From Firmicutes bacterium M10-2 (GTDB lineage: Bacteria > Bacillota_I > Bacilli_A > Erysipelotrichales > Erysipelotrichaceae), in the NCBI GenBank assembly GCA_000403415.2, contig KE159697.1, positions 105,476 through 169,475 on the forward strand: a stretch of DNA of 64,000 bases. The letters run 5' to 3'. Below, piece after piece: positions 54,543-63,430 of the stretch. Within the stretch, counting starts at the first letter, position 1. Every line of letters starts with the position of its first letter. A program made the position numbers and the translations under genes. The notes beneath the pieces are model-generated. The model had not been told where the DNA came from. It saw only the letters and a list, made by a program, of their open reading frames with translations, and did not search any database.

Positions 54543-56189
54543 ATGGAACCAAAAATGTTTTGTTTTCAATGTCAAGAAACAGCCGGATGCAAAGGCTGTA
54601 CGATAAGGGGTGTATGTGGGAAAACGCCTGATGTTGCAGCGATGCAAGATTTGCTTGTCTATGTAAGCAAAGGAATCTGTGCTGTAACGACCATGCTTCG
54701 CAGCGAAGGAAAAGAAGTCAGTGCAGATGTCAATCATCTTATTACATTAAACCTTTTCACAACAATTACCAATGCCAATTTCGATAAAAAAAGCATCGAA
54801 AAAAGAATTGCGGATACACTGGAGGCAAAACGTATCCTGCTTCAGGAAATTGATGATCTTTCCTCTTTACCGTCAGCCGCCTTATGGGATGGAACGGATG
54901 ACTGGGAAGAAAAAGCAAAAACTGTCGGAGTCCTTTCGACAACAGATGAAGACATTCGTTCGCTTCGCGAATTGATCACTTACGGACTCAAGGGCTTATC
55001 GGCTTATTCCAAACATGCCAATGTACTGCTTCATGACAACGAGGAAATAGATGCTTTCCTTCAAAGAGCTCTTGCCGCTACACTTGACGACACCTTAAGT
55101 ATTGACGATCTTATCGCTCTTACTTTGGAAACCGGAAAATACGGTGTTGCCGGTATGAAGCTTCTTGATGAAGCCAATACCGGGACTTTCGGAAATCCGG
55201 AAATCACAAAAGTAAACATCGGGGTTCGAAACAATCCGGGAATCCTGGTTTCCGGTCACGACTTGCAGGATCTTGAAATGCTTCTTGAACAAACGCAAGG
55301 AACCGGAGTTGATGTATACACGCATTCGGAAATGCTTCCTGCCCATTACTATCCTGCTTTTAAAAAATACCCGAATTTTGCAGGCAACTACGGAAACGCA
55401 TGGTGGAAACAAAATGAAGAGTTTGAATCATTTAATGGTCCGATCCTTATGACGACCAATTGTATCGTCCCTCCGAAAGCAAGTTACAAAGATCGTCTTT
55501 ATACGACGGGTGCTGCCGGCTATCCGGGATGCACACACATTGAAGGAGAAATCGGAGAAAAGAAAGATTTCACCGCATTGATTGAACATGCCAAAAATTG
55601 TCCGGCTCCCACTGAAATCGAAACCGGAGAAATTGTCGGCGGCTTTGCTCATGCTCAGGTCGTTGATCTTGCCGATCAAATTGTTGATTGTGTAAAGAGC
55701 GGTGCAATCAAAAAATTTGTTGTGATGGCCGGTTGTGATGGCAGAATGAAAAGTCGTGAATATTACACGCGGTTTGCCAAACAGCTTCCTGAAGATGTCG
55801 TGATCCTTACTGCAGGATGTGCAAAATACAAATACAATAAGCTCAACTTAGGGGATATTAACGGAATTCCTCGCGTACTTGATGCGGGACAGTGCAATGA
55901 TTCCTATTCTCTGGTCGTGATCGCTCTCAAGCTTAAAGAAATTTTCGGACTTGATGATATCAACGATCTGCCAATTGTATACAATATTGCCTGGTATGAA
56001 CAAAAAGCTGTTATCGTTTTACTTTCACTATTGTATTTGGGTGTGAAAAACATTCATCTTGGTCCGACTCTTCCGGCTTTCTTAAGTCCGAATGTCATCA
56101 AAGTGCTTGTGAAAAACTTCGGTATCGCTCAAATCGGAACAGTGGAAGACGATCTGAAACTGTTTTTCAAAAATGATTCGAAATTTTAA
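54543..56189 (+). CDS. hcp: Hybrid cluster protein (hydroxylamine reductase)
   Basis: Hcp carries a [4Fe-4S] and a hybrid Fe-S-O cluster and protects against NO and hydroxylamine. The 548-aa protein starts [20 protein letters not shown], with the N-terminal Cys set continuing into VCGKTPD. Hybrid-cluster ligands are seen in [28 protein letters not shown] and [12 protein letters not shown], and in the late Glu of [18 protein letters not shown] precedes the ATG. It is monocistronic. No Hcr reductase lies beside it, as is common in strict anaerobes. Confidence 0.96.
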   Translation: MEPKMFCFQCQETAGCKGCTIRGVCGKTPDVAAMQDLLVYVSKGICAVTTMLRSEGKEVSADVNHLITLNLFTTITNANFDKKSIEKRIADTLEAKRILLQEIDDLSSLPSAALWDGTDDWEEKAKTVGVLSTTDEDIRSLRELITYGLKGLSAYSKHANVLLHDNEEIDAFLQRALAATLDDTLSIDDLIALTLETGKYGVAGMKLLDEANTGTFGNPEITKVNIGVRNNPGILVSGHDLQDLEMLLEQTQGTGVDVYTHSEMLPAHYYPAFKKYPNFAGNYGNAWWKQNEEFESFNGPILMTTNCIVPPKASYKDRLYTTGAAGYPGCTHIEGEIGEKKDFTALIEHAKNCPAPTEIETGEIVGGFAHAQVVDLADQIVDCVKSGAIKKFVVMAGCDGRMKSREYYTRFAKQLPEDVVILTAGCAKYKYNKLNLGDINGIPRVLDAGQCNDSYSLVVIALKLKEIFGLDDINDLPIVYNIAWYEQKAVIVLLSLLYLGVKNIHLGPTLPAFLSPNVIKVLVKNFGIAQIGTVEDDLKLFFKNDSKF

Positions 56190-56232
56190 TTTTCTCAACA
56201 TCTCTCCTCTTTTTAAAAAGCAGGAATTGATT

Positions 56233-56440
56233 TAAAGTGAACCCCAAAATGAGGTGGTTCACTTTTTCTATGTCTAAAATAAACGATCAACAGCGATCGG
56301 AAATATCGGATCCGGCTGCTTGATTGTCATGGAAAACTTTTTATCGAGTATTGCAATAACACAAAAATTAAAAGGATTAACTCCTATCGAATATAGGAAT
56401 CAATCCTTTCGTTGAAACAAATTTTTATAGTGTCCAAGGC
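56233..56440 (+). mobile_element. Internally deleted IS3-family insertion sequence remnant
   Basis: The left part holds AGTGAACCCCAAAATGAGG and an OrfA-like start (MSKINDQQRSEI, then a stop at once). The right part encodes KLKGLTPIEYRNQSFR and a stop (about 56369-56416), the typical end of an IS3-group OrfB transposase, followed by the usual AGTGTCCA end. The middle of the element is gone. Two hairpins inside can serve as terminators: AGTGAACC/GGTTCACT for hcp on the plus strand, and AAAGGATT/AATCCTTT for the oleate hydratase gene on the minus strand. Confidence 0.7.
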
Positions 56441-56449
56441 TTTTTTATA

Positions 56450-58270
56450 TTACATTACTTGTCCTTTTGGTAATTCTTCGGCAAGCTCTTCATCATCGAT
56501 CACTCCGTATTCAACCAATTGATTGTATACGTCTGTTCCTTTGAGCTTGTTCAAGACAAGTTTCAATCCGGCTTTTTCGACTGGGTTCATTTCCATGTCG
56601 GTAATCGGTTTTCCGTCTCTAAGTTTTGTGGTCGCATTCAACAGACATCTTGTATCGTATACACTTCCCCAAACTTCTGGAACACCACGATCGATATTGC
56701 ACAATGTATAAACTGCTTCCATACCTGTACGCATTGAATATTCTGTCGTAAAGATCGTATCGCGAGGGGTTTCGGCAAACTGACCGAGGAACGCAAAGTT
56801 CTTTGCTCCGTCCGGAACGACATTCGGACGATCGTCTTTTTGTCTAGGCATAAAGAACGCTGTAATATACGGCATCATACATGGTATGGTGTTGGCACTT
56901 TTTTCAGCCAATTCTTCGATTTGATCTTCAGGAACTCCCATATGATAAAGCCATTCCATACAAATTTCTTTTCCTGTGCAATCTCTCATTGGTTTCTTTA
57001 CATAGTTTCCAGGAACATCAGTAAACAGACCATAGATCCATCCTACCAGCTGTCCTTCCGGTTGGCTTCTGAATTGAGGCTGACGATTGAATGTCCAAGA
57101 AAGCAGCCAGTTCGAATCTTTAACCGAAACGATACCTCCTGTTACAACTTTTCCCGAGAATGGATTTCGTTTTGTGATTTTTTCGATATATGGAGGAATC
57201 TTATCGTCTAATGTCGTAACGGTTGCCGACATCCAGTTGGTTTTTTCAGGAGTCGAGCAGAATTTATGAGGATGTCCAAACGATTTATCTTGGGCTGCGA
57301 TATTTTTCCACATATCCCAAACGCCCCCTGGTTTCAATTCTGTATTGAACTGTGCAGGCTCATTTTGACTTCCGAATGAAGAGTTTTCGACACAACTTCC
57401 GTTTGTAATGAATACCAAATCATTTTCAGTTAAATTGATTTGTTCTTGTTTTCCGTCTTTTGTGATTTGTAAACCGGTCACGACTTTGTTTCCTGGTTCG
57501 ATTTCAAACTGCACATCATCGACTTTTACGCCATATTGGAAATCAACACCATGGTCTTTCAAGTAATTGACCATAGGCAATATCATCGATTCGTATTGAT
57601 TATATTTGGTAAACCGCAATGCTCTGAAATTAGGAAGTCCTCCTATATGATGAATAAAGCGCTGAATATAGCGTTTCATTTCCAGTGCACTATGCCAGTT
57701 TTCAAAAGCGAACATCGTACGCCAATATAACCAAAAGTTCGAATCAAGTACTTCTTCGTCAAAGTATTCTGTAATGAGCTTGTTTTCCAATTCTTTTTCA
57801 GGTGTAAAGAACAATTTCATAATTTCCATTTGTCCTTTATCAGAAATGTCGAACTTGTCATCTGTATGGGCATCTTGTCCGCGGTTCACTGTCGCACGAC
57901 ATAAAGAATAGTTTGGATCCTTCTTATTCAAATAATAATAATAGTCCAAGACTGACATCTTCGGATCTTCAATAGAAGGGATATCTCTGAACAAATCCCA
58001 CATTACTTCAAAGTGATTATCCATTTCACGACCGCCACGCATCGTATACCCTAGCTGTGGATAATCCCATCCATCGCAAGCTCCGCCAGGCAAAGCATCC
58101 TTTTCTAAAATATGAATCTTACTGCCTTCCATTTGGGCATCTCGCACCAAATAGCAAGCAGCGGTCAGTCCAGCTAAACCAGAACCAATAATATAAGCAG
58201 ATTTGTCTTCAATTCCTTCAGGTTTCAAAGGATGAGCAAATGCTTCATAATTTCCACTTGAATAGTACAT
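56450..58270 (-). CDS. ohyA: Oleate hydratase (myosin-cross-reactive antigen family)
   Basis: This FAD enzyme hydrates cis-9 double bonds of oleate and linoleate to 10-hydroxy fatty acids, a detoxification common in gut bacteria. The 606-aa protein begins MYYSSGNYEAFAHPLKPEG and has the FAD site SAYIIGSGLAGLTAACYLV with ILEKDALPGGACDGW. The conserved loop YTMRGGREMDNHFE carries the catalytic Glu, and QFAETPRDTIFTTEYSMRT lies near the C-terminus. GGAGG precedes the ATG at 58270. The open frame continues upstream to 58435 but that part lacks a ribosome site and overlaps metK. Confidence 0.95.
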   Translation of the reverse strand: MYYSSGNYEAFAHPLKPEGIEDKSAYIIGSGLAGLTAACYLVRDAQMEGSKIHILEKDALPGGACDGWDYPQLGYTMRGGREMDNHFEVMWDLFRDIPSIEDPKMSVLDYYYYLNKKDPNYSLCRATVNRGQDAHTDDKFDISDKGQMEIMKLFFTPEKELENKLITEYFDEEVLDSNFWLYWRTMFAFENWHSALEMKRYIQRFIHHIGGLPNFRALRFTKYNQYESMILPMVNYLKDHGVDFQYGVKVDDVQFEIEPGNKVVTGLQITKDGKQEQINLTENDLVFITNGSCVENSSFGSQNEPAQFNTELKPGGVWDMWKNIAAQDKSFGHPHKFCSTPEKTNWMSATVTTLDDKIPPYIEKITKRNPFSGKVVTGGIVSVKDSNWLLSWTFNRQPQFRSQPEGQLVGWIYGLFTDVPGNYVKKPMRDCTGKEICMEWLYHMGVPEDQIEELAEKSANTIPCMMPYITAFFMPRQKDDRPNVVPDGAKNFAFLGQFAETPRDTIFTTEYSMRTGMEAVYTLCNIDRGVPEVWGSVYDTRCLLNATTKLRDGKPITDMEMNPVEKAGLKLVLNKLKGTDVYNQLVEYGVIDDEELAEELPKGQVM

Positions 58271-58335
58271 ATTTAAATCCTCCGTATTGATTTCATTATA
58301 GATTTGCCTAGAATAAATTTCTTCTTTCGTGCACG

Positions 58336-58362
58336 AAAAAAAAGCGGAAGTTCTCCGCTTTA
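58336..58362 (-). terminator. Intrinsic terminator after metK
   Basis: AAAGCGGA and TCCGCTTT arms with an eight-base T-tract on the minus strand. Confidence 0.85.
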
Positions 58363-59463
58363 ATATGACTGATTTTCTTTTAATTCTTTCACTTGTTCCC
58401 AGCTGAACTGCGGATCTCCGAAATGCCCGTAGCAACTTGTTTTTTTATAAATCGGTTTTCTCAGATCGAGCTCCCCGATAATATTGTTGACATCGAAGTT
58501 AAAGTTTTTCTTTACGATTTCCAACAGTTCTTCATCGCTCATCACACCGGTTCCGAATGTATCGATGCAAATACTAATTGGTTCTTTCTTCCCGATAGCA
58601 TACGATACTTCGACTTCAGCACGCTTGGCAAGACCGTTCGCTACAATGCTTTTTGCCACTTTTCGTGCGTAATATGCGGCTGAACGATCGACTTTTGTCG
58701 GATCTTTTGAGGAGAAGCATCCTCCGCCAATACGTCCTCGTCCACCATACGTATCGCAAACTATTTTTCGTCCTGTCGTTCCGGAATCTCCGAAACTGCC
58801 TCCAACCACAAAACTTCCCGATGGATTGATGAAGTATTTTGTGTTTTCATCCAAGAGTTGTTTGTCAATGACCGGTCGAATCACTTTTTCCATAATAATT
58901 TCTTTCAGCTCTTCTTGCGTTAATGTTACATCATGTTGAGAGCTTACTACAATCGTATCGATACGAACTGGAATATCGTCTACATATTCGACGGATACTT
59001 GCGTTTTTCCATCCGGTTTCAATCGCGGATCTTGTTTTCTCACTTTTGCGAGCTGCATAGCGAGTTGATGCGCATAGTATATCGGCATAGGCATATATTC
59101 GGGAGTTTCATCACATGCATAACCGAACATGATTCCTTGATCGCCTGCACAGATTTCATCTTTATTCACTGCGTTGTGAATTTCAGGCGATTGTTCGTTC
59201 ACAACAACTGTTACCTTGTATTCTTCATCATATCCGATCTTTTTTACTGTATCGAGTGCGATTTTTTCATAATCAATCTTTGCTTTGGTATTCGCTTCCC
59301 CATAGATCAAAATGAAATCATCTTTGATTGTTGCTTCTACTGCCATATTGGAATACGGGTCCTGACTTAACGCTTCGTCAAGAATCGCGTCAGCAATTTG
59401 ATCGCAAATTTTATCAGGATGTCCTTCCGTAACACTTTCACTTGTAAAAATGTAATTTTTCAT
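58360..59463 (-). CDS. metK: S-adenosylmethionine synthetase
   Basis: MetK makes SAM from methionine and ATP. The 367-aa protein has FTSESVTEGHPDKICDQIAD, the GAGDQGIMFGY-like loop written here as CAGDQGIMFGYACDE, and DPTKVDRSAAYYARKVAKS. It ends with HFGDPQFSWE. The ATP loop reads GGRGRIGGGCFSSKDPTK where most enzymes have a His-Gly-Gly-Gly-Ala-Phe-Ser-Gly-Lys-Asp pattern, so His, Ala and Gly are replaced by Ile, Cys and Ser while the Lys is kept. It is also shorter than the usual 380-400 aa. GAGGAGG precedes the ATG and a SAM-I riboswitch lies upstream. Confidence 0.95.
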   Translation of the reverse strand: MKNYIFTSESVTEGHPDKICDQIADAILDEALSQDPYSNMAVEATIKDDFILIYGEANTKAKIDYEKIALDTVKKIGYDEEYKVTVVVNEQSPEIHNAVNKDEICAGDQGIMFGYACDETPEYMPMPIYYAHQLAMQLAKVRKQDPRLKPDGKTQVSVEYVDDIPVRIDTIVVSSQHDVTLTQEELKEIIMEKVIRPVIDKQLLDENTKYFINPSGSFVVGGSFGDSGTTGRKIVCDTYGGRGRIGGGCFSSKDPTKVDRSAAYYARKVAKSIVANGLAKRAEVEVSYAIGKKEPISICIDTFGTGVMSDEELLEIVKKNFNFDVNNIIGELDLRKPIYKKTSCYGHFGDPQFSWEQVKELKENQSY

Positions 59464-59480
59464 TTGTTCCTCCTCTTATA

Positions 59481-59607
59481 AAAAACGCATGCCAAGAAGC
59501 ATGCGTAAAGTAACAGTACTTCTTATCGATGTTAGCAGGACCACCTTAATTTCCATCAGGTTGGTGTGAGGTCAACGAGCTAACTCTCTACCTCATCTCT
59601 TGATAAA
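59481..59607 (-). promoter_or_regulatory. SAM-I (S-box) riboswitch with terminator
   Basis: On the minus strand TTATCAAGAGA begins the aptamer (59597-59607), followed by AGAGAGTTAGCTCGTTGAC, ACCAACC, AAGGTGG, TGCTAA and the closing GATAAG (59522-59527). Downstream a perfect terminator CGCATGC/GCATGCG with a T-tract (59481-59505) precedes metK. SAM binding should stabilise termination. Confidence 0.88.
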
Positions 59608-59649
59608 TGATCGATTGTAGTTCTATTTAAACAAAATTCTTTAAAGATT

Positions 59650-59838
59650 TCAATCCTTATCGTGAAGGTTGTCAATGAATTTCTTGATCATGAAAAATCG
59701 AATAATTCCAAACACCAACACGCCTAAGCCGATGTAAAATATCGGTTTTCGATCGGCAATCAATCCGACCGCTCCGATCACGATTCCAAGTCCGGCAAGC
59801 TGAAGCTGCCGAAAAAGCACTTTTATTTCATCGTTCAT
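59650..59838 (-). CDS. Small membrane protein (62 aa)
   Basis: The product MNDEIKVLFRQLQLAGLGIV continues with two hydrophobic segments separated by ADRKP and ends in a charged tail (KKFIDNLHDKD). Its ATG overlaps the metG stop codon as TGATG, so it is translated by coupling. I do not recognise a family. It is likely an inner-membrane protein of unknown role that depends on metG expression. Confidence 0.6.
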   Translation of the reverse strand: MNDEIKVLFRQLQLAGLGIVIGAVGLIADRKPIFYIGLGVLVFGIIRFFMIKKFIDNLHDKD

Positions 59839-61799
59839 CAGCGAACAGTCGTTCCATTGCTCATTTCTTTAGCCGGCGTAATAAACGCAAGATCTTCGTC
59901 ATTGGCAGCACAAAGCAGCATACCTTGCGATTCCACACCGCGAAGTTTGACCGGCTTTAAGTTTGTCACCACGATCACTTGTTTTCCCACAAGCTCTTCC
60001 GGTTTATAGTGCTGGGAAATGCCGCTTACGATTTGGCGGGTTTCATTGTCAAGATCAATTTGTTCCACAAGCAGACGATCCGCTTTCGGATGTGGTTTAC
60101 ACTCAATGATCGTTCCTACTTTCAGCTCGACTTTTGCGAAATCATCGATCGATATTTCCGGTTTTGTTTCTTCCGATTTCTTTTCTTCCTTCTTCACCGC
60201 TTTTTTCTCTTCTTTTTCGAGTTTTTCACGGTCTTTTTCAAGTTGGTCGAAAAATTCTTTTTCGTCAATACGCGCAAAGAGAACCGGTGCTTTCTTGATT
60301 ACGTGCTGCCCCGTTTCCAAATGGCCGAACGATTCTGTCGAAGAAAGACTTCTTTGATTTGTATTGAGCATATCGAGGATCTTTTGGCTTGTTTCTGGCA
60401 AATAGCTTTCCAGCAATACTGCAGCAATTCGTATCGATTCGAGCAAGTTATAAAGAACGGTAGCCAGACGATCGCGATCTTCTTCGTGTTTTGCAAGAAC
60501 CCAAGGTTCCGTTTCGTCAATATATTTATTCGTTCTTCTTAACAATTTGAAGATTTCATCTAATGCAGCTCCAACTTGAAGCTCTTCCATTTTTTCTTCT
60601 ACTTTTTCTTTTGTAGCCAATGCCGTGGAAATCAATCCTTCATCTACAGGATCGTAAATTTTCGGATTTGTCACTTCTCCGTCAAAATATTTATTGACCA
60701 TGGAAATAGTTCTGGAAACCAGATTTCCCAAAACGTTCGCTAAATCGGAATTTATGCGCTCGATCAACAATTCCCAAGTAATTGTTCCATCATTGGCAAA
60801 AGGCATTTCATGCAGGCAATAATACCGTACAGCATCGACTCCAAAATATTTTACGAGTTCTTCCGCATACATTACATTGCCTTTTGATTTAGACATTTTC
60901 CCATCACCGAACAAAAGCCACGGATGACCGAACACTTTTTTCGGGAGCGGAAGATCCAATGCCATCAGGAAAATAGGCCAATAGATGGTATGAAAGCGTA
61001 GGATATCTTTTCCGATAATATGGGTTGCCGGCCAGTATTTGTTGAATTTTTCCGGCTGTTCTTTCGCTTCCGCATCATATCCCAAGCTTGTGATATAGTT
61101 GCTTAACGCATCGACCCATACATAAATGACGTGTTTCGGGTCAAAATCTACCGGAACACCCCAAGTAAAAGATGTTCTTGATACACAAAGATCTTGAAGT
61201 CCCGGACGCAAGAAGTTGTTAAGCATTTCATTCTTGCGGGATTCAGGCTGGATAAAATCAGGATGATCCTCAATATATTGAATCAGGCGATCTGCGTACT
61301 TTTGCATATTGAAGAAGTAAGCTTCTTCTTTCGCTTTTTGAACCGGACGGCCGCAATCCGGACATTTCCCATCCACTAATTGGCTTTCCGTCCAAAAAGA
61401 TTCGCAAGGAGTACAGTACCATCCTTCATATTCTCCTTTATAAATATCTCCTTGTTCATAAAAACGCTTGAAGATTTTTTGAACCGCTTTCACGTGATCC
61501 TCATCGCTTGTGCGAATAAAATAATCGTAGCTTGTGTTCATAAGATCCCAATTCGCTCGAATTTGAGCAGCGATGTCATCCACGAATTGCTGTGGGGTCA
61601 CTCCTGCCGCTTGCGCTTTTTCTTCGATTTTGATTCCATGTTCGTCTGTTCCGGTCTGAAAATACACATCGTATCCCTGCGCTCTTTTAAAGCGGGCAAT
61701 CGCATCCGATAAAATGATCTCATATGTATTTCCGATATGAGGACGGCCTGACGTGTAAGCAATGGCCGTCGTTAAATAATAAGGTTCTTTTGTACTCAT
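59838..61799 (-). CDS. metG: Methionyl-tRNA synthetase
   Basis: The 653-aa enzyme has class I motifs RPHIGNTYEI (HIGH) and GDGKMSKSKGNV (KMSKS), a zinc knuckle with Cys pairs in CTPCESFW and CPDCGRPV, and an anticodon-binding domain. After a Lys/Glu-rich linker (about residues 530-560), a C-terminal tRNA-binding OB-fold domain (FAKVELKVGTIIECKPHPKA, GMLLCAANDE) follows. The start at 61799 has AGGAGGGAG just upstream; the earlier open frame belongs to the overlapping end of the RDD-PHP gene region. It is co-transcribed with the 62-aa membrane protein. Confidence 0.97.
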   Translation of the reverse strand: MSTKEPYYLTTAIAYTSGRPHIGNTYEIILSDAIARFKRAQGYDVYFQTGTDEHGIKIEEKAQAAGVTPQQFVDDIAAQIRANWDLMNTSYDYFIRTSDEDHVKAVQKIFKRFYEQGDIYKGEYEGWYCTPCESFWTESQLVDGKCPDCGRPVQKAKEEAYFFNMQKYADRLIQYIEDHPDFIQPESRKNEMLNNFLRPGLQDLCVSRTSFTWGVPVDFDPKHVIYVWVDALSNYITSLGYDAEAKEQPEKFNKYWPATHIIGKDILRFHTIYWPIFLMALDLPLPKKVFGHPWLLFGDGKMSKSKGNVMYAEELVKYFGVDAVRYYCLHEMPFANDGTITWELLIERINSDLANVLGNLVSRTISMVNKYFDGEVTNPKIYDPVDEGLISTALATKEKVEEKMEELQVGAALDEIFKLLRRTNKYIDETEPWVLAKHEEDRDRLATVLYNLLESIRIAAVLLESYLPETSQKILDMLNTNQRSLSSTESFGHLETGQHVIKKAPVLFARIDEKEFFDQLEKDREKLEKEEKKAVKKEEKKSEETKPEISIDDFAKVELKVGTIIECKPHPKADRLLVEQIDLDNETRQIVSGISQHYKPEELVGKQVIVVTNLKPVKLRGVESQGMLLCAANDEDLAFITPAKEMSNGTTVR

Positions 61800-61812
61800 A
61801 AGAATCTCCCTC

Positions 61813-63354
61813 CTAATATGTCTTATTTGCTGCTTTTGTAAATATGCGTACCAGTGCAAGTCCTTTTTCAGGACAATTGGTCACGCCGAGCTCACGTCCC
61901 GGACGACTTGGTCCGTGGAAATCACTTCCGGCAGAAACAAATAATTTATTCTTTTGTACTAATTTCAACAAGGCGGTCATCGTCTGTTTATGAATGCCCG
62001 GCGAGAAGCATTCAACTCCATCAAGACCTAGCCCGATCAGTTCTTCGATCGTATGATCATCGATATAATCCAAGTGCCAGCTCGATAAAATCGCAATTCC
62101 ATTGGCATCATGAATCGCATCCAAAATTTCTTTTGCGCTTGGATACTTTCCTTCCACATAACATGGTCCGTGTTTTCCGAACATCGCGTTTTTAAAGCGT
62201 GCCATCGCTTCTTTTTCATTTGCCGATGATTCTATGTATTTCTTCACAAAAGACAGATTTTTCGTTTGATGATTTCGGAAGACCATCTCGGTAATTTGCT
62301 GAGCTGTAATTGTTTGAAAACGCGAATTCGTCATGAGCGAATCCAGATCGATCACTATGCCGGTATACTTTTCAAACTTTTTCACACGTTCAATCGACAT
62401 TTCTTTTTCGCGACGCAGGCTTTCCTGCTCTAGGATATTAAAAATTTCCTGGTTCCAGTCAATGTAATATCCTAAAATACGGATGCGTTCCCCATTGTAT
62501 TGGCAGTCAAATTCCACACCCGGAATATATTGGATATCATACAGATGCGCAAATCGCGGAGCTGCTGCATTGACTCTGGCACAATTATGGTCAGTAATCG
62601 AGATCGTTTCCATACCAAGTTTTTTCGCTTGTTTGAAAATTTCTTCAACATCATAATAGCCGTCATCACTGTAATTGGAGCGAATATGCAAATCAATCGG
62701 AGAAATTTCCTTTCTCACTTCGATTTCCTCTTCTGCGATTTCCCGCTTATTCGATATTTTCGGCTTATTGTTTTTTTCCTCTGAAATTTGAATATTCGAT
62801 TCTGTTTCGCGGACAACGACCAATTGAAAAACAAGATCGAAAATCGTTTGTTGATTCGGCGTGATCAAAGCACACGCTCCGTTCACGAGCCACCATCCGA
62901 TCATTCCGTATGTTTTGAAAAAAAAGCCAAGGACCATGGTTGGAATACCAAATCCGAAGACCTGGCGCATAATCAAATGCAGGGGGGAAGCTTCTTTTTT
63001 ATTACGTCCGACAAGGCGCAGCCCCATCGCACTATATCCAATGGTCTGCCCTTGAAATCTTGCAGTAACAATTGGCAAAACGATCACACACGTAACAAAT
63101 AGAAGGGCATACATTAAATAAAATAGCAAGTCGAAAAAGTGTGGGGGAATCAGTCCGCACAAAATCAACAAAAATTCAATGACCCATATATAGACCGGAA
63201 GGAGACATATATTGACATCAATCAAAAAAGCAAATAAATGCGATTGATAATCTTCAATTGTTCGCGTGAGAGGTTTTGCGTTCTTATATCCGCCGTTGCG
63301 GTAGAGTTGCGCTCGTTTTAAAGCGAGTCCGATGTATTGTTTTATTGAGTTCAT
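61813..63354 (-). CDS. RDD membrane domain fused to a PHP phosphoesterase
   Basis: Residues 1 to about 190 hold four hydrophobic helices of the RDD family (AFLIDVNICLLPVYIWVI, RFQGQTIGYSAMGLRLVGR, TPNQQTIFDLVF). After a charged linker, residues 225-510 are a PHP domain of the YciV/TrpH type: IDLHIRSNYSDDGYYDV, ISITDHNCARV, YIPGVEFDCQYN, AILSSWHLDYI and SAGSDFHGPSRPG. Soluble members hydrolyse 3',5'-bisphosphonucleotides or short 5'-phosphorylated RNAs. The usual first His-x-His is HIR here, so one ligand is changed. The fusion would place the nuclease at the membrane. It ends 14 bases before metG. Confidence 0.85.
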   Translation of the reverse strand: MNSIKQYIGLALKRAQLYRNGGYKNAKPLTRTIEDYQSHLFAFLIDVNICLLPVYIWVIEFLLILCGLIPPHFFDLLFYLMYALLFVTCVIVLPIVTARFQGQTIGYSAMGLRLVGRNKKEASPLHLIMRQVFGFGIPTMVLGFFFKTYGMIGWWLVNGACALITPNQQTIFDLVFQLVVVRETESNIQISEEKNNKPKISNKREIAEEEIEVRKEISPIDLHIRSNYSDDGYYDVEEIFKQAKKLGMETISITDHNCARVNAAAPRFAHLYDIQYIPGVEFDCQYNGERIRILGYYIDWNQEIFNILEQESLRREKEMSIERVKKFEKYTGIVIDLDSLMTNSRFQTITAQQITEMVFRNHQTKNLSFVKKYIESSANEKEAMARFKNAMFGKHGPCYVEGKYPSAKEILDAIHDANGIAILSSWHLDYIDDHTIEELIGLGLDGVECFSPGIHKQTMTALLKLVQKNKLFVSAGSDFHGPSRPGRELGVTNCPEKGLALVRIFTKAANKTY

Positions 63355-63404
63355 TTGTTCACAAACCTTTCTGCTATCTTATATTATATAAAAAATAACA
63401 AACG

Positions 63405-63430
63405 AAAAAAAGAGCCATAAGACTCTCTTT
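63405..63430 (-). terminator. Intrinsic terminator after the surface-protein gene
   Basis: AAGAGAG and CTCTT arms with a seven-base T-tract on the minus strand, overlapping the stop codon region. Confidence 0.7.

Noticed and set aside
59522-59607. SMK-box (SAM-III) or a T-box upstream of metK
   Set aside because: The TTATCAAGAGA start, closing GATAAG and order of internal helices fit SAM-I. The SMK and T-box core sequences are absent.
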